A stretch of 64,000 nt of DNA, taken from contig NZ_SSOC01000001.1 of NCBI RefSeq assembly GCF_004801295.1, positions 744,001 to 808,000 of the forward strand, given 5' to 3'. Positions within the stretch are counted from its first letter, which is position 1, and each line of letters opens with the position of its first letter. The stretch is from Pseudothauera nasutitermitis (GTDB taxonomy: Bacteria > Pseudomonadota > Gammaproteobacteria > Burkholderiales > Rhodocyclaceae). Position numbers and translations under genes: made by a program. The notes beneath the pieces were generated by a model. The model did not search any database. It was not told where the DNA came from and was given only the letters and a program-made list of their open reading frames with translations. Positions 47,186-55,337 of this stretch are shown here, one piece after another.

Positions 47186-49624
47186 TCAGGCGCGCCGCTC
47201 CATGAAGGCTTCCTCGTGGCGGAAGTTGGCGCGGACAAGGGCCTCGGCCTGCGCGGGCGAAACGGAGTTGCCGCACATGCGCACCTGGGCCGTGATCGAA
47301 AGGGGGATGCGGGGGATCAGGCGCGGGTCGCCCGGCACCTGCACGCCGTCCTTGAACAGCAGCTTGGGGTCTGGAATCTCGTGGATGATGTAGTCGTCGG
47401 GGAACGACTGCGCCCGGTACAGCTCGCGGGCCTTCAGCATCCGCAACGTGATGTCCACCAGCACCCAGCAGATTCCGCCGTAGCTCATCAGCACCAGCTC
47501 GGCCGCCTCGGGGAACAGGTCGGGCAGGTGTTCATGCAGCAGGGCCGCGCACGCGCGCGCCTTCTCTCGGTGCTCGGGGGAAAGCGCCTCGGCGGGCACC
47601 TGGACGGATTGCACCAGCCCCATGCGTGCCTTGGTCGTCACCGTGGGCATGGGCTTGGCGCAGCCCGAATCCTGGCCGCCCTCGCTGTAATACTGAACGA
47701 GGTAGGCCGTCACCAGGCGCTGATTGCTGCCCGATGCGGTGATCGTGGAGATGGGCGCGCTGGCCGGTCGCCCGTCGCCGTCGTAGAACCCGCCGTTCGC
47801 CTGCTCGAAGAAGGCCGACGCGAGCGCGCTGGGCACGCTGCTGGCCGTCACCGAGTTGAGCGGCGTTTCCAGGCTTCGGACGCCGCTGCTCCACCGCTTC
47901 GCGCCGGTGCTGCACGATTCCCCGTGCCCCATGTCGATGAGGTTGGCGACGACCAGGGCCTGTTCGCCCCGGTTCGCCCCCGTCACCGTCGGCAGCGGTT
48001 CGGCCGGCGTGGTGCCGGCGCGGTCGCCGTGGTGCGTCAGGTGGGCCAGATGGGCGGCCACCAGGGCGTGCTTGTTCGCCGTCACGACGGTGCCGAGCGG
48101 CGCCTCGATGTCCTGCGCGCGCGGCTGCTGGCCCTCGCGCTCGCCGTAGCCGATGGTGACGAGGTGCGCGCCCACCATCGCATGGTGCGTGCCGCTGGCC
48201 GCCACAGTTGAAAGCGGTTGCTCGACACTGTGGCCGCCCATGTGGGCGTCGCTGGTGCCGCGCAGCGGGGCCAAAGTCGGGGCCACGACGCTGAAATGGC
48301 CGCCCTTGACCTGGGCGCAGACGGTGCGCAGCGGAGCATCCGCCGGCATCGTGCGCTGGTTGCTCGCGTTGGCGTGCTCCGTGAGGAACGGCGCCAACGT
48401 AGGCATCACGACCGCGCGGTGGCTCTCCGTGGTCAGCGTGCCCAGCGGCTGGTTGGCCGCCGTGGGCTTGCCCGAGTACGCCGGCCCGCCGGCGCCGACG
48501 AGGAACGGCATCGACGGCATGGCGTCGATGGGGTGGATACCGGCCTCGTTGCCGCAGGTCGGGCACGCGCCGGGGATTCCCTCATCTTCCGCCCGCCACG
48601 ACGGGAACGTGTTGCCGCAGGTGGTGCAGCAGAAATCGTGCGGTCGCTCGGCCGTTGCCGGCGGCGTGGGGAAGATCGGCTCGAACGGCCACGGCTCCGG
48701 GTTCGCGGCCAGCGGCGCGATCACGGGCTGGCCCAGCATGTGGTGGTTGCCGGTGGTGACGGTCGGCATGGGTTGGTCGATGCCAGCGCCGGGGTGGCCG
48801 CTGGTGTTCGTCACGATGAAGGGCCGCGCGCTGCTCAGGACATGGCGCCACAGGCCCTTGGCGACGCGCCGGCGGGTATTGGCCGCCAGCGGCTTCGGCC
48901 GGTCGAAGATGCTGGTCGCGGGCAACCCGAAGTCGATGCACTCGGCCGCCGTTCTGTAGGGAGCCAGCATCCCGGCCAGCACCTCGCGCGAGGTCGGCTC
49001 GCCGTGCGTCGCTTCCGGCCAGATGATCGGCAGGCCGTCGCGGCGCGCCACCAGGAACAGCCGCTTTCGGATAGTCGGTGCGCCGTTGTCGCACGCGCGC
49101 AGCTCGCGCCAATCCACCTTGTAGCCGTGCTGGCGGAGCTGCCGGACGAAGCTCTCGAAGGTCTTGCCCTTCTTTGCCGGATCGGGGTAGAGGTTGCCGT
49201 CGGTGCCGACGATGACCGGCCCCCAGGTTTGAAATTCCTCGACGTTCTCCAGCATCAGCACCCTGGGTTTCGTGAGCGCCACCCAGCGCATCCCCACCCA
49301 GGCCAGCCCCCGGATGTGTTTGGAAACCGGCGTGCCGCCCTTTGCCTTCGAGAAGTGCTTGCAATCGGGACTGAGCCACACCAGGCCCACCGGGCGGTTT
49401 CCCGTCACTTCGATGGGGTCGATGTCCCACACGCTTTCGCACAGGTGCTTGGTGTAGGGGTGGTTCAGCGCGTGCATCGCAAGCGCCTCGGGGTCGTGAT
49501 TGATGGCGATGTCCACGGGGCGCCCGAACGCGGCTTCCAGCCCGGTCGAGGTTCCGCCGCCGCCGGCGAAGTTGTCGATGATGAGTTCGCCGGGGAACGG
49601 CAAGGCGAGTTGCGGGCGCTGCAT
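47186..49624 (-). CDS. phage DNA (cytosine-5)-methyltransferase with a long repeat-bearing recognition region
   Basis: An 812-residue C5 methyltransferase. Motif I is NFAGGGGTSTGLE (18-30), motif IV has catalytic Cys88 in LSPDCKHFSKAKGG, motif VI is LENVEEF, motif VIII IRKRLFLVARR (185-195), motif IX TLRMLKARELYRAQSFPDDY (726-745) and motif X MCGNSVSPAQAEALV. Between VIII and IX lie over 450 residues containing a zinc-ribbon-like C333-x2-C336/C354-x2-C357 and nine P-x-x-T/S-V/L/I motifs (near 285, 393, 431, 470, 509, 543, 588, 624, 658). It probably protects phage DNA from restriction. AAGGAG precedes the ATG; no restriction partner is adjacent. Confidence 0.93.
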   Translation of the reverse strand: MQRPQLALPFPGELIIDNFAGGGGTSTGLEAAFGRPVDIAINHDPEALAMHALNHPYTKHLCESVWDIDPIEVTGNRPVGLVWLSPDCKHFSKAKGGTPVSKHIRGLAWVGMRWVALTKPRVLMLENVEEFQTWGPVIVGTDGNLYPDPAKKGKTFESFVRQLRQHGYKVDWRELRACDNGAPTIRKRLFLVARRDGLPIIWPEATHGEPTSREVLAGMLAPYRTAAECIDFGLPATSIFDRPKPLAANTRRRVAKGLWRHVLSSARPFIVTNTSGHPGAGIDQPMPTVTTGNHHMLGQPVIAPLAANPEPWPFEPIFPTPPATAERPHDFCCTTCGNTFPSWRAEDEGIPGACPTCGNEAGIHPIDAMPSMPFLVGAGGPAYSGKPTAANQPLGTLTTESHRAVVMPTLAPFLTEHANASNQRTMPADAPLRTVCAQVKGGHFSVVAPTLAPLRGTSDAHMGGHSVEQPLSTVAASGTHHAMVGAHLVTIGYGEREGQQPRAQDIEAPLGTVVTANKHALVAAHLAHLTHHGDRAGTTPAEPLPTVTGANRGEQALVVANLIDMGHGESCSTGAKRWSSGVRSLETPLNSVTASSVPSALASAFFEQANGGFYDGDGRPASAPISTITASGSNQRLVTAYLVQYYSEGGQDSGCAKPMPTVTTKARMGLVQSVQVPAEALSPEHREKARACAALLHEHLPDLFPEAAELVLMSYGGICWVLVDITLRMLKARELYRAQSFPDDYIIHEIPDPKLLFKDGVQVPGDPRLIPRIPLSITAQVRMCGNSVSPAQAEALVRANFRHEEAFMERRA

Positions 49625-49639
49625 CTGGGCGGCTCCTTC

Positions 49640-49668
49640 AAAAACAAGGGGCGCTAGGTGGCGCCCCT
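49640..49668 (-). terminator. intrinsic terminator directly before the methyltransferase ribosome site
   Basis: On the minus strand AGGGGCGC, loop CACCTA, GCGCCCCT, then TGTTTTTG. It lies between ssb and the methyltransferase gene, and the AAGGAG site follows at once, leaving no room for a promoter between them. Confidence 0.8.
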
Positions 49669-49737
49669 GGGGTGTTGGAATTGACGGGATAGGCCCGCGT
49701 GGCGGGCCGGCACGTTGATGAAGCGGTCGTGCGCCGC

Positions 49738-50256
49738 TCAATCAAAAGGGATGTCGTCGTCCATGTCGGCGAAGCTGCCCGTCGGCGGCGCCGACTGGGT
49801 GGGGCGCTGCGCCGCCGCCGCGTTGCGCGCGGCCGGCCTGGCGGCCTGCTGACGGCCTCCGCCATGCTGGCGAGGCGGTGCGCCGCCGTCGTCATAGTGG
49901 CCGCCTTCGCCGCCACCATCGCGCCCGCCGAGCATCTGCATCTGGTCGGCGATGATGTCCGTGCTGTAGCGGTCGGCCCCGGTTTCCTTGTCCTGCCACT
50001 TGCGGGTCTTCAGGCGGCCCTCGACATAGACCGACTTGCCTTTGCGCAGGTACTCGCCGGCGATTTCTGCCAGCCTGTTGTAGAAGACGACGCGGTGCCA
50101 TTCGGTGTCTTCGCGCCGCTCGCCGGTGCCCTTGTCCTTCCAGGTTGAGGTGGTGGCGATGGACACGTTGCAAATCGCGCTACCGTCCGGCGTGTAGCGC
50201 ACCTCGGGGTCGCGCCCGAGATTGCCCACCAAAATGACCTTGTTCACTGATGCCAT
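49738..50256 (-). CDS. ssb: single-stranded DNA-binding protein SSB
   Basis: A 172-residue SSB. The OB-fold (about 1-112) starts [20 protein letters not shown] and includes [22 protein letters not shown] Gly/Ala/Gln-rich linker follows, and the tail DMDDDIPFD keeps the acidic DDDIPF partner-binding tip with one extra Asp. The ATG at 50256 was chosen because it begins the conserved sequence and follows AAAGGAAAG. It is a phage-encoded copy serving replication and annealing with the recombination genes upstream. Confidence 0.95.
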   Translation of the reverse strand: MASVNKVILVGNLGRDPEVRYTPDGSAICNVSIATTSTWKDKGTGERREDTEWHRVVFYNRLAEIAGEYLRKGKSVYVEGRLKTRKWQDKETGADRYSTDIIADQMQMLGGRDGGGEGGHYDDGGAPPRQHGGGRQQAARPAARNAAAAQRPTQSAPPTGSFADMDDDIPFD

Positions 50257-50290
50257 GCTGTCTTTCCTTTTCTCGTATGGGTGGCCGCCT

Positions 50291-50524
50291 TCAGTGCGCG
50301 CGGTGCCGGCGCACGACCTCGGCGGCCAGGTTGCGGGCGGCCTCGTCATGGGGAAGCCGCCCCGTGTCCATCATTCCGTTGCGCCAGCCGTGCCAGTAGG
50401 ACTTGCTCTTGTCGCTGCCCGGCTCCGGTGCGCCGTGCAGCCCGGCGAGGTATCCGGCCACGCATTCGCCCTCGTCGAGGACGGCCAGCTCGTTGATGGT
50501 TGAAAGGGGCTGGTATTCGCTCAT
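50291..50524 (-). CDS. small phage protein, unknown function
   Basis: A 77-residue protein ([20 protein letters not shown]) in the early operon. It contains [20 protein letters not shown] and [12 protein letters not shown], a short pattern seen in small phage proteins of the ribosome-modulation-factor-like type, but I do not claim that function. Its ATG overlaps the stop of the upstream gene by four bases. Confidence 0.7.
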   Translation of the reverse strand: MSEYQPLSTINELAVLDEGECVAGYLAGLHGAPEPGSDKSKSYWHGWRNGMMDTGRLPHDEAARNLAAEVVRRHRAH

Positions 50525-50730
50525 CTGGGCGGCCTCCCGCCGCTAGGCGCGACGAAGCGCGCGGCCAGCTCTTGCTTCAGACGAAAGAGCAGTGCATCCG
50601 TCGTGGCCGGGTCGAGGCCGGCCGAAAGGCAAAGCTGCACTGCTACCGCGTCATGGTCGAGGCCGGCTCCGGGTATCGCGGCCCGTTCGGTGGGGCCTGG
50701 GGCCGCGACAGGCCGGCGGCTAGTCGTCAT
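50521..50730 (-). CDS. small phage protein, unknown function
   Basis: A 69-residue basic, Ala/Pro-rich protein with a helical C-terminal half (ATTDALLFRLKQELAARFV). Its 3' end overlaps the next gene by four bases and its start overlaps the stop of the previous gene by 11. No family is recognised; coding is supported mainly by this tight packing. Confidence 0.6.
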   Translation of the reverse strand: MTTSRRPVAAPGPTERAAIPGAGLDHDAVAVQLCLSAGLDPATTDALLFRLKQELAARFVAPSGGRPPR

Positions 50731-51082
50731 CGCCGCCCCGTTGCAGGCACTTCAGCGTCACGCCCTCGGGGGCGTCGATGACCAGGGCCGGCTGGAAGCC
50801 GTTGCGGTAGTCCTGGGCCTCAATGCGCATGGGCCAGCGGGGGAAATCGCGGTCTTCGGCGTCCGGGTCGTAGTTGGCGACGCCGATCAGCCAGCTACCG
50901 CTGTTGCCGGGGCAGTGCTGGCCGGTGACGACCACGCCGAGTTGCGGCTGGCCGTCGATGGCCGGGCCGAGCACCAGGTATTCAATCGGCTTTCCGCTGG
51001 CGCAGTTGTCGTAGTCGTCCTTGAAGTGGGCGACTTCGCCGAAGGTGTCGTCGCTGTAGCCCTCGAATCGAAGAATGGGCAT
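50720..51082 (-). CDS. hypothetical phage protein
   Basis: A 120-residue acidic protein (MPILRFEGYSDDTFGEV) with balanced composition and alternating hydrophobic stretches (LGVVVTGQHCPG, WLIGVANYDPDAEDRDF) that suggest a small alpha/beta fold. AAGGAGAG precedes the ATG. No family is recognised. Confidence 0.75.
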   Translation of the reverse strand: MPILRFEGYSDDTFGEVAHFKDDYDNCASGKPIEYLVLGPAIDGQPQLGVVVTGQHCPGNSGSWLIGVANYDPDAEDRDFPRWPMRIEAQDYRNGFQPALVIDAPEGVTLKCLQRGGDDD

Positions 51083-51113
51083 GGTTCTCTCCTTGAGGTT
51101 GGTGTGATGGCGC

Positions 51114-51293
51114 TCAGTCGCGCACGAACTTGTAGGAACCCATCGCCAGCAGCATCAGCAGCGCCCAGAGGCAATGCCACGACCCGCTCATCTGGTAGAG
51201 CTTGGTGGTCGTCCAGGCGCAGGCGACGATCAGGACGATGTTCTTGACCATCACCATCAGGCCGATCAGCAGTTCAGGGGTGTATTTCTCCAT
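51114..51293 (-). CDS. small two-helix membrane protein
   Basis: A 59-residue protein, MEKYTPELLIGLMVM..., with hydrophobic segments at about 8-28 and 41-52 and a short basic tail (YKFVRD). GGAAAGAGCG lies just upstream. Its start overlaps the end of the previous gene by 20 bases. Small phage membrane proteins can be superinfection or lysis factors, but nothing here shows which. Confidence 0.65.
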   Translation of the reverse strand: MEKYTPELLIGLMVMVKNIVLIVACAWTTTKLYQMSGSWHCLWALLMLLAMGSYKFVRD

Positions 51294-51585
51294 CGCTCTT
51301 TCCTTGTGGCGGCCACTGGCCGCCGAGTCGCTTAATCAGGTGGCGCACGCCGCGCCGGCGCTCGCCGGTGCCGCGCACAACCCACAGGCCCGTGCCAGGC
51401 CAGAAATCGACGATCAGGTCAGCGGCCGACACAACCAGGTGCGCGCCGCCGTTCTTGGCCTCGAAGGGAATGCCGGCGGCGGTCAAGTTCCGGGCCGAGG
51501 CGTCGCGGTTTCCGGCGCGCTTGCGCTGGCTGTCTTCCTCCAGCGCGGGCTTCACGTCGCGCCAGTAGTCGCCCATGTCACCCAT
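51274..51585 (-). CDS. hypothetical phage protein, 103 residues
   Basis: Starts MGDMGDYWRDVKPALEEDSQ. The segment LTAAGIPFEAKNGGAHLVV, followed by IVDFWPGTGLWVVRGTGERRRG, is a compact alpha/beta block often found in phage early regions that resembles a small nucleic-acid-binding domain. That resemblance is weak and no function is claimed. The start lies eight bases inside the preceding gene. Confidence 0.75.
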   Translation of the reverse strand: MGDMGDYWRDVKPALEEDSQRKRAGNRDASARNLTAAGIPFEAKNGGAHLVVSAADLIVDFWPGTGLWVVRGTGERRRGVRHLIKRLGGQWPPQGKSDGEIHP

Positions 51586-51835
51586 GCTTGACCCCCTTGG
51601 TTGAGGTGATGCCCAGTTGGGCTTTCCATTCAGCGATGCGCTCGTCGCATCGGCGCGCGCTGGCGCGGTATTCCGCCTCCCGGTCTTTCGCGCGCAGCCG
51701 GGCAATCGGGTCTTTCCGTCCAATGGGGGCGGCGCTCAGGTCGCGCGCGGTTTCGCGCGCCTGGGCGGCCAATTTCAGGAAGTGCTTCTTCTCGGCGCGC
51801 AGCCGGGCTATCTCGTCCTTGATGGCGTTGCTCAT
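51578..51835 (-). CDS. small coiled-coil phage protein
   Basis: An 85-residue, highly charged helical protein (MSNAIKDEIARLRAEKKHFL) with heptad-like Leu/Ala spacing and many Arg, Glu and Lys. It overlaps the next gene by eight bases. No family is recognised. Confidence 0.7.
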   Translation of the reverse strand: MSNAIKDEIARLRAEKKHFLKLAAQARETARDLSAAPIGRKDPIARLRAKDREAEYRASARRCDERIAEWKAQLGITSTKGVKHG

Positions 51836-51853
51836 GTGACCAGCCCCTTGTGC

Positions 51854-52384
51854 CTACGACAGGCTTTTCAGAATGGACTGGAGCTGCCGCAGCTTGCCCA
51901 GGTTCTCCACGTTGGCCTCGCGCTCCTGCTCGATGGTCAGCGCCGCTTCCTCGATCTTCGAGGCCAGCTTCTTGAGCCGCACGCCGAACTCGTCGGCCAG
52001 GGCTACGACCTCGCCGGACAGTTCGCCCAGGATTTCGATGGGCGAAGGCTCGGGTTGGTGCGCCGGGGCGGTGACGGTCAGGGTGGGCCTGGGGCTGGGC
52101 ATTGCTTGGGGCATGGGTGCTTCCTTTCTGGGTCGAGGGGTTGGGGTTCGGATGTCGGCGCGCTGGAACATGCCCGTTTCCGGCTCGCGCACGAGGCCGG
52201 CTTCGCGCAAGGCACCCAGGCAGCCGCGCACCACGCGAAGATCGGCGTTGCTGCGCTCCACCTCCTTGAGGGCATTCCTGATCTGGATGGCCGGCCAAGC
52301 TTCGCGGATGGGGACGACCTCGAACACCTTGCGGGCGAGGCTGGTTTGCCCCTGGAGCAGGGAATTGAGCTTTGAGGGCGTCAT
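51854..52384 (-). CDS. hypothetical phage protein with winged-helix-like N-terminus and coiled-coil C-terminus
   Basis: A 176-residue protein. Residues about 1-75 look like a winged helix (VFEVVPIREAWPAIQIRNAL, then CLGALREAGLVREPETGMF), suggesting DNA binding. A Pro-rich linker (about 78-115) leads to a coiled coil (about 118-175: KKLASKIEEAALTIEQERE). It could be a phage regulator; this is inference from the fold pattern. It overlaps the upstream gene by four bases. Confidence 0.75.
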   Translation of the reverse strand: MTPSKLNSLLQGQTSLARKVFEVVPIREAWPAIQIRNALKEVERSNADLRVVRGCLGALREAGLVREPETGMFQRADIRTPTPRPRKEAPMPQAMPSPRPTLTVTAPAHQPEPSPIEILGELSGEVVALADEFGVRLKKLASKIEEAALTIEQEREANVENLGKLRQLQSILKSLS

Positions 52385-52983
52385 GGCTCGCCACCTCCGG
52401 CTGTTGCGAACTGGGCATGGCGAAGCAGGCGCTCATTGGCTTCATGCGCCTTCATCTGGGCTTCCACGGCCTCGCGCATCCAATGGGCGGTGGTGCTGGT
52501 TCCCCACCAGGCCACCATGCTTTCCACGATGTCGGCGTCTTCTTGGGTGACATCCGGCACCAGCTTCCAATTCACGCGGGCGAGATAGCCGGTCGTGATG
52601 GGGTGCTCGCGCGCGAGCATGTATTCGATGGTGCGCAGGCCGCTGTTGATGCCGTGCAGGCGCTTGTTGTTGATCGCCCACGCGGCGAGGTAGGCGTCCT
52701 CGGCGCAGGTGAAGGCGCCGGATTTCGCCAGCCGGGCCGCGTTGTCGGTGAAGTCTCGGCCGCCGTTGCAGCCCATGAACACCATGAACGAGGCCGCGAC
52801 GCTGGCCGCCCGCTGTCGCGTCTGGCCGTTGGTGCGGAAGATGAAGGCCCATTCGTCGGGCCTTTGCGCGGCGAACTGCTGCCACAGTGCCAGGAAAAGC
52901 CCTTCGCGGGGCACGCCCCGGCGCGGCGGCTGAAGCGGCACATGGCACAGTTTCGGGGAAACGCGATGGTCTATCGGGAGCAT
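52381..52983 (-). CDS. hypothetical phage protein, 200 residues
   Basis: Starts MLPIDHRVSPKLCHVPLQPP. A largely helical middle with WAFIFRTNGQTRQRAASVAA and FTCAEDAYLAAWAINNKRLHG is followed by a helical C-terminus rich in His, Ala and Glu. The start lies 13 bases inside the end of the DUF4326 gene. I do not recognise the family. Confidence 0.75.
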   Translation of the reverse strand: MLPIDHRVSPKLCHVPLQPPRRGVPREGLFLALWQQFAAQRPDEWAFIFRTNGQTRQRAASVAASFMVFMGCNGGRDFTDNAARLAKSGAFTCAEDAYLAAWAINNKRLHGINSGLRTIEYMLAREHPITTGYLARVNWKLVPDVTQEDADIVESMVAWWGTSTTAHWMREAVEAQMKAHEANERLLRHAQFATAGGGEP

Positions 52984-53801
52984 GGTTGATTCCTTGTTTT
53001 CGCTTCGCGGTGCGCCTTGAGCGCGGCCTTGTAGCTGGCCTTCGCCGCCTTCTTGGTGTCGGCCCACTCGCCGGCGATTTCGCGGTAGCCGAAGCTGTCG
53101 CGTCGGTACATGCGCCATTGCCATCTGGCCTTGCCGCCCTCGTACTGGCGGCGGGCGTCGAGCGTGGGAAGCCTGCTGCCGCACAGGAACTCCCCGAACG
53201 ATTCGCAGCAGTCGGCATCCAGCCATTCGCCATAGCGCGTGGGCTTCGGTGGCGGCGGAAGGCTGTCGAGGGCCACGGCGCGCCCGACGTCGGTGACGCG
53301 GAACACGATGTCGCCGTCGGCACAGAACTTCGGCGTGGGCGAGCGGGCCATAAGGCCCAGGGCCTCCAGCGCCTCCAGGTCGGGCATGTCGTGATGGCCT
53401 GGGCTGGCGACGAAGTGATTGCGGTACGGGTCGCGGCGGTCGATGCTCAGGCCCAGGGTGTGGTGCAGCAGTTCGACCTGCCGTTGGGTGCATTGCTCGG
53501 TCATGGCCTGGCCCTGATTCGCCAGCTCCAGCAGCACGTCCGCATGGCAAGGCTGGCCGAGCGGGCACCAGCAAGCCAGCGAGTGGCCCTTCAGTTCTTC
53601 GCGGGCTTCCTCGACGATTTCAGTCCGTCGGGCCAGATAGTCGCGGAACAGTGCGACGGCCGCCTCGGGGGTAGGCGCGGCCGGCGTGCCTACCTTGTAG
53701 GGGTTCCCCCACTTCGTGGGCCGGCCGACGAACACGGCGCTGGCGGGCATCCGCCAGCCCTTGGCCCGGCTGCGCTGTATGCGCTTCGGTGTGTCAGCCA
53801 T
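52971..53801 (-). CDS. DUF4326-domain protein with an extra C-terminal domain
   Basis: A 276-residue protein. The N-terminal domain (about 1-98) is DUF4326: RIQRSRAKGWRMP, VGRPTKWGNPYKVG and SLACWCPLGQPCHADVLLEL, with conserved Cys/His residues that might bind metal. A second region (about 99-185, TEQCTQRQVELLHHTLGLS) and a Trp/Arg-rich end follow. The second part may be a fused phage protein; an internal Met starts it but has no ribosome site. The biochemical role of DUF4326 is unknown to me. Its start overlaps the gene before it by eight bases. Confidence 0.83.
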   Translation of the reverse strand: MADTPKRIQRSRAKGWRMPASAVFVGRPTKWGNPYKVGTPAAPTPEAAVALFRDYLARRTEIVEEAREELKGHSLACWCPLGQPCHADVLLELANQGQAMTEQCTQRQVELLHHTLGLSIDRRDPYRNHFVASPGHHDMPDLEALEALGLMARSPTPKFCADGDIVFRVTDVGRAVALDSLPPPPKPTRYGEWLDADCCESFGEFLCGSRLPTLDARRQYEGGKARWQWRMYRRDSFGYREIAGEWADTKKAAKASYKAALKAHREAKTRNQPCSR

Positions 53802-54093
53802 TGCGCGCCTCCATCTCGGCCCGGTATGCGGCATCGACATCGGCGTGGGTCTGAAGCGGAATCTTCGTCCAGGCCCCCAGCAGGTACTGGCCGATGGCCG
53901 TGATGCTGTAGCGGCCGAATCCGTTGTGACGGGCGAAGCCAAGCTCCAGAAGGCGCGCCATGCGTTCCTTGGAAACGTCGAAGCCCTCGCCATCCTCCAG
54001 GCATTCAGAGAGGCGCTTCAGGGCGGACAGGTCGTGATCTGCAAGCAGCGCCTCGACCTGCGCCGGGGTTGCGGCTTTGTCGCACGGGTTCAT
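53794..54093 (-). CDS. hypothetical phage protein, possible winged helix
   Basis: A 99-residue protein (MNPCDKAATPAQVEALLADH). ALKRLSECLEDGEGFDVSKERMARLLELGFARH resembles a short winged-helix segment, followed by the strand pair GRYSITAIGQYLL. Both ends overlap neighbours (by eight and four bases), as throughout this operon. A regulatory role is only a guess. Confidence 0.75.
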   Translation of the reverse strand: MNPCDKAATPAQVEALLADHDLSALKRLSECLEDGEGFDVSKERMARLLELGFARHNGFGRYSITAIGQYLLGAWTKIPLQTHADVDAAYRAEMEARNG

Positions 54094-54323
54094 TGGGGAA
54101 TCTCCTTGCTCAGGGCGTGGGCCAGGTGGCGCGCGTAGGTGGCGACGGCGCGCCAGTACGCGGCCATCGGCCCCTTCCTGCGGCGCCAAGCGTTTTCGGC
54201 TTCGGTGTTGGCCTGATCGCGCAGCTCGCGCATCACAGCCTCGATGCGCGCGCGGTCGGCCTTTGGCAGGCGGCGCAGGGCCTGGCCCGCCGGCAGCTTC
54301 AGCAGCGGGTTTTCATAGCCCAT
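54090..54323 (-). CDS. small basic phage protein
   Basis: A 77-residue helical basic protein (MGYENPLLKLPAGQALRRLP) with many Arg and Ala. It overlaps the DUF5131 gene by 11 bases and the next gene by four. No family is recognised. Confidence 0.7.
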   Translation of the reverse strand: MGYENPLLKLPAGQALRRLPKADRARIEAVMRELRDQANTEAENAWRRRKGPMAAYWRAVATYARHLAHALSKEIPQ

Positions 54324-55335
54324 AGGCCGCCTCCGGGTAGCCGTCGTGCAGAAGGCCGTCCAGGCTTCGCCCGGCTTCTTGCTTGCCGACGCGCTGCATG
54401 TAGATGTCCTCGCCGGCATCCGGCGTGCAGTGTTCGCAGGTTCGGGTGTCCAGCCCGTGCTCGCCCAGGCGCGTGACGTGCGGCCAGCGTTTGCATTCCG
54501 GGTCGAGCGCCACGAAGTCGGTTCCGCCGCCGGTCAGGAGGCCGGAGCGCGGCGCCCACTCTCCCCATTGTTTGAACAGAAAGGCGACATCGGACGAGAG
54601 GCACTGGTCGCGCAGACGGCGCACCCAGTTCGGGTGCATCGGGCGCGCGCCGTGGCCGCTCTCGCCGCCGACGATGACCCAGTGCAGCCCGCCGTCGGCC
54701 GGCTTGCGCAGCTCCATCTGCCGCTTCCCTGCGTGGGTGCGGAAGTTGCCGGTCGGCTCGCTGAAGATATGGAACCGAAGATCAACCGGCCCCAGCAGCG
54801 GCTCGACGCTCAAGAAGCGCACGCGCGCGGGCAGCGCCAGCAGCCGGGGAATGTCGCGGTCGGCCTCCTGCTGGTTCACCACGGTGATGCCCAGCCAGAC
54901 GTTCGATGGAAGATGCGGCGCGTCCAGGTGGTCGAGCCAGAACAGTTGCCGGGCCACTTCCAGCATCATCGGGGCCACGTTGCCGACGCGCTTGGTGACG
55001 AGAAGCCAGTCAAGGTGCGGGGTGCGCTCGATGAGCTGGAACAGGTCGGCGCGCCAGGACGACGGCACGGCGTTGTCGAACACATCGGCCAGCGATGCGC
55101 AGAAGACGCGGTAGCGCACGCCCAGGCGCTCGGCCTCGGCATTCCACTTCAGCGGCTTCTTCCAGATGGCATCGCTGCTGCGGCGGCGGTCGGCGCCGGC
55201 GCCCCATTGCACCAGGCCGCTGCGCTTGGCCCAGCCTTCGGCGTAGCAATGGTCGCAGCCGGGGCCGACGCGCTGGCAGCCGTACCAGGGATTGAACGTG
55301 TGGTGCGCCCACTCGATCTTGGTGTTCTCGGCCAT
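54313..55335 (-). CDS. DUF5131 (phage Gp37/Gp68-like) protein with a cysteine cluster
   Basis: A 340-residue protein starting MAENTKIEWAHHTFNPWYGC after GGAGGG. Cys20, Cys27 and Cys30 form the C-x6-C-x2-CY cluster of this family (GCQRVGPGCDHCYAEGWAKR), with further family blocks TKRVGNVAP, NVWLGITVVNQQEAD, RFLSVEPLLGPVD, WVIVGGESGHGARPMHPNWV and FLFKQWGEWAP. The arrangement resembles radical-SAM iron-sulfur enzymes, but I know of no demonstrated reaction. A C-terminal Cys pair (CEHC) adds to it. Confidence 0.88.
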   Translation of the reverse strand: MAENTKIEWAHHTFNPWYGCQRVGPGCDHCYAEGWAKRSGLVQWGAGADRRRSSDAIWKKPLKWNAEAERLGVRYRVFCASLADVFDNAVPSSWRADLFQLIERTPHLDWLLVTKRVGNVAPMMLEVARQLFWLDHLDAPHLPSNVWLGITVVNQQEADRDIPRLLALPARVRFLSVEPLLGPVDLRFHIFSEPTGNFRTHAGKRQMELRKPADGGLHWVIVGGESGHGARPMHPNWVRRLRDQCLSSDVAFLFKQWGEWAPRSGLLTGGGTDFVALDPECKRWPHVTRLGEHGLDTRTCEHCTPDAGEDIYMQRVGKQEAGRSLDGLLHDGYPEAAYGL

Positions 55336-55337
55336 CG

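Noticed and set aside
47186-49624. Restriction-modification system
   Set aside because: No endonuclease gene lies beside the methyltransferase; its neighbours are phage genes, so an orphan phage enzyme is more likely.
47186-49741. Methyltransferase starting at 49741
   Set aside because: The added N-terminus is not methyltransferase-like and would run through a terminator; the ATG at 49624 has AAGGAG and begins the conserved sequence.
49738-50349. SSB starting at 50349
   Set aside because: The conserved SSB sequence begins with MASVNKV at 50256, which has its own ribosome site; the upstream residues are not SSB-like.
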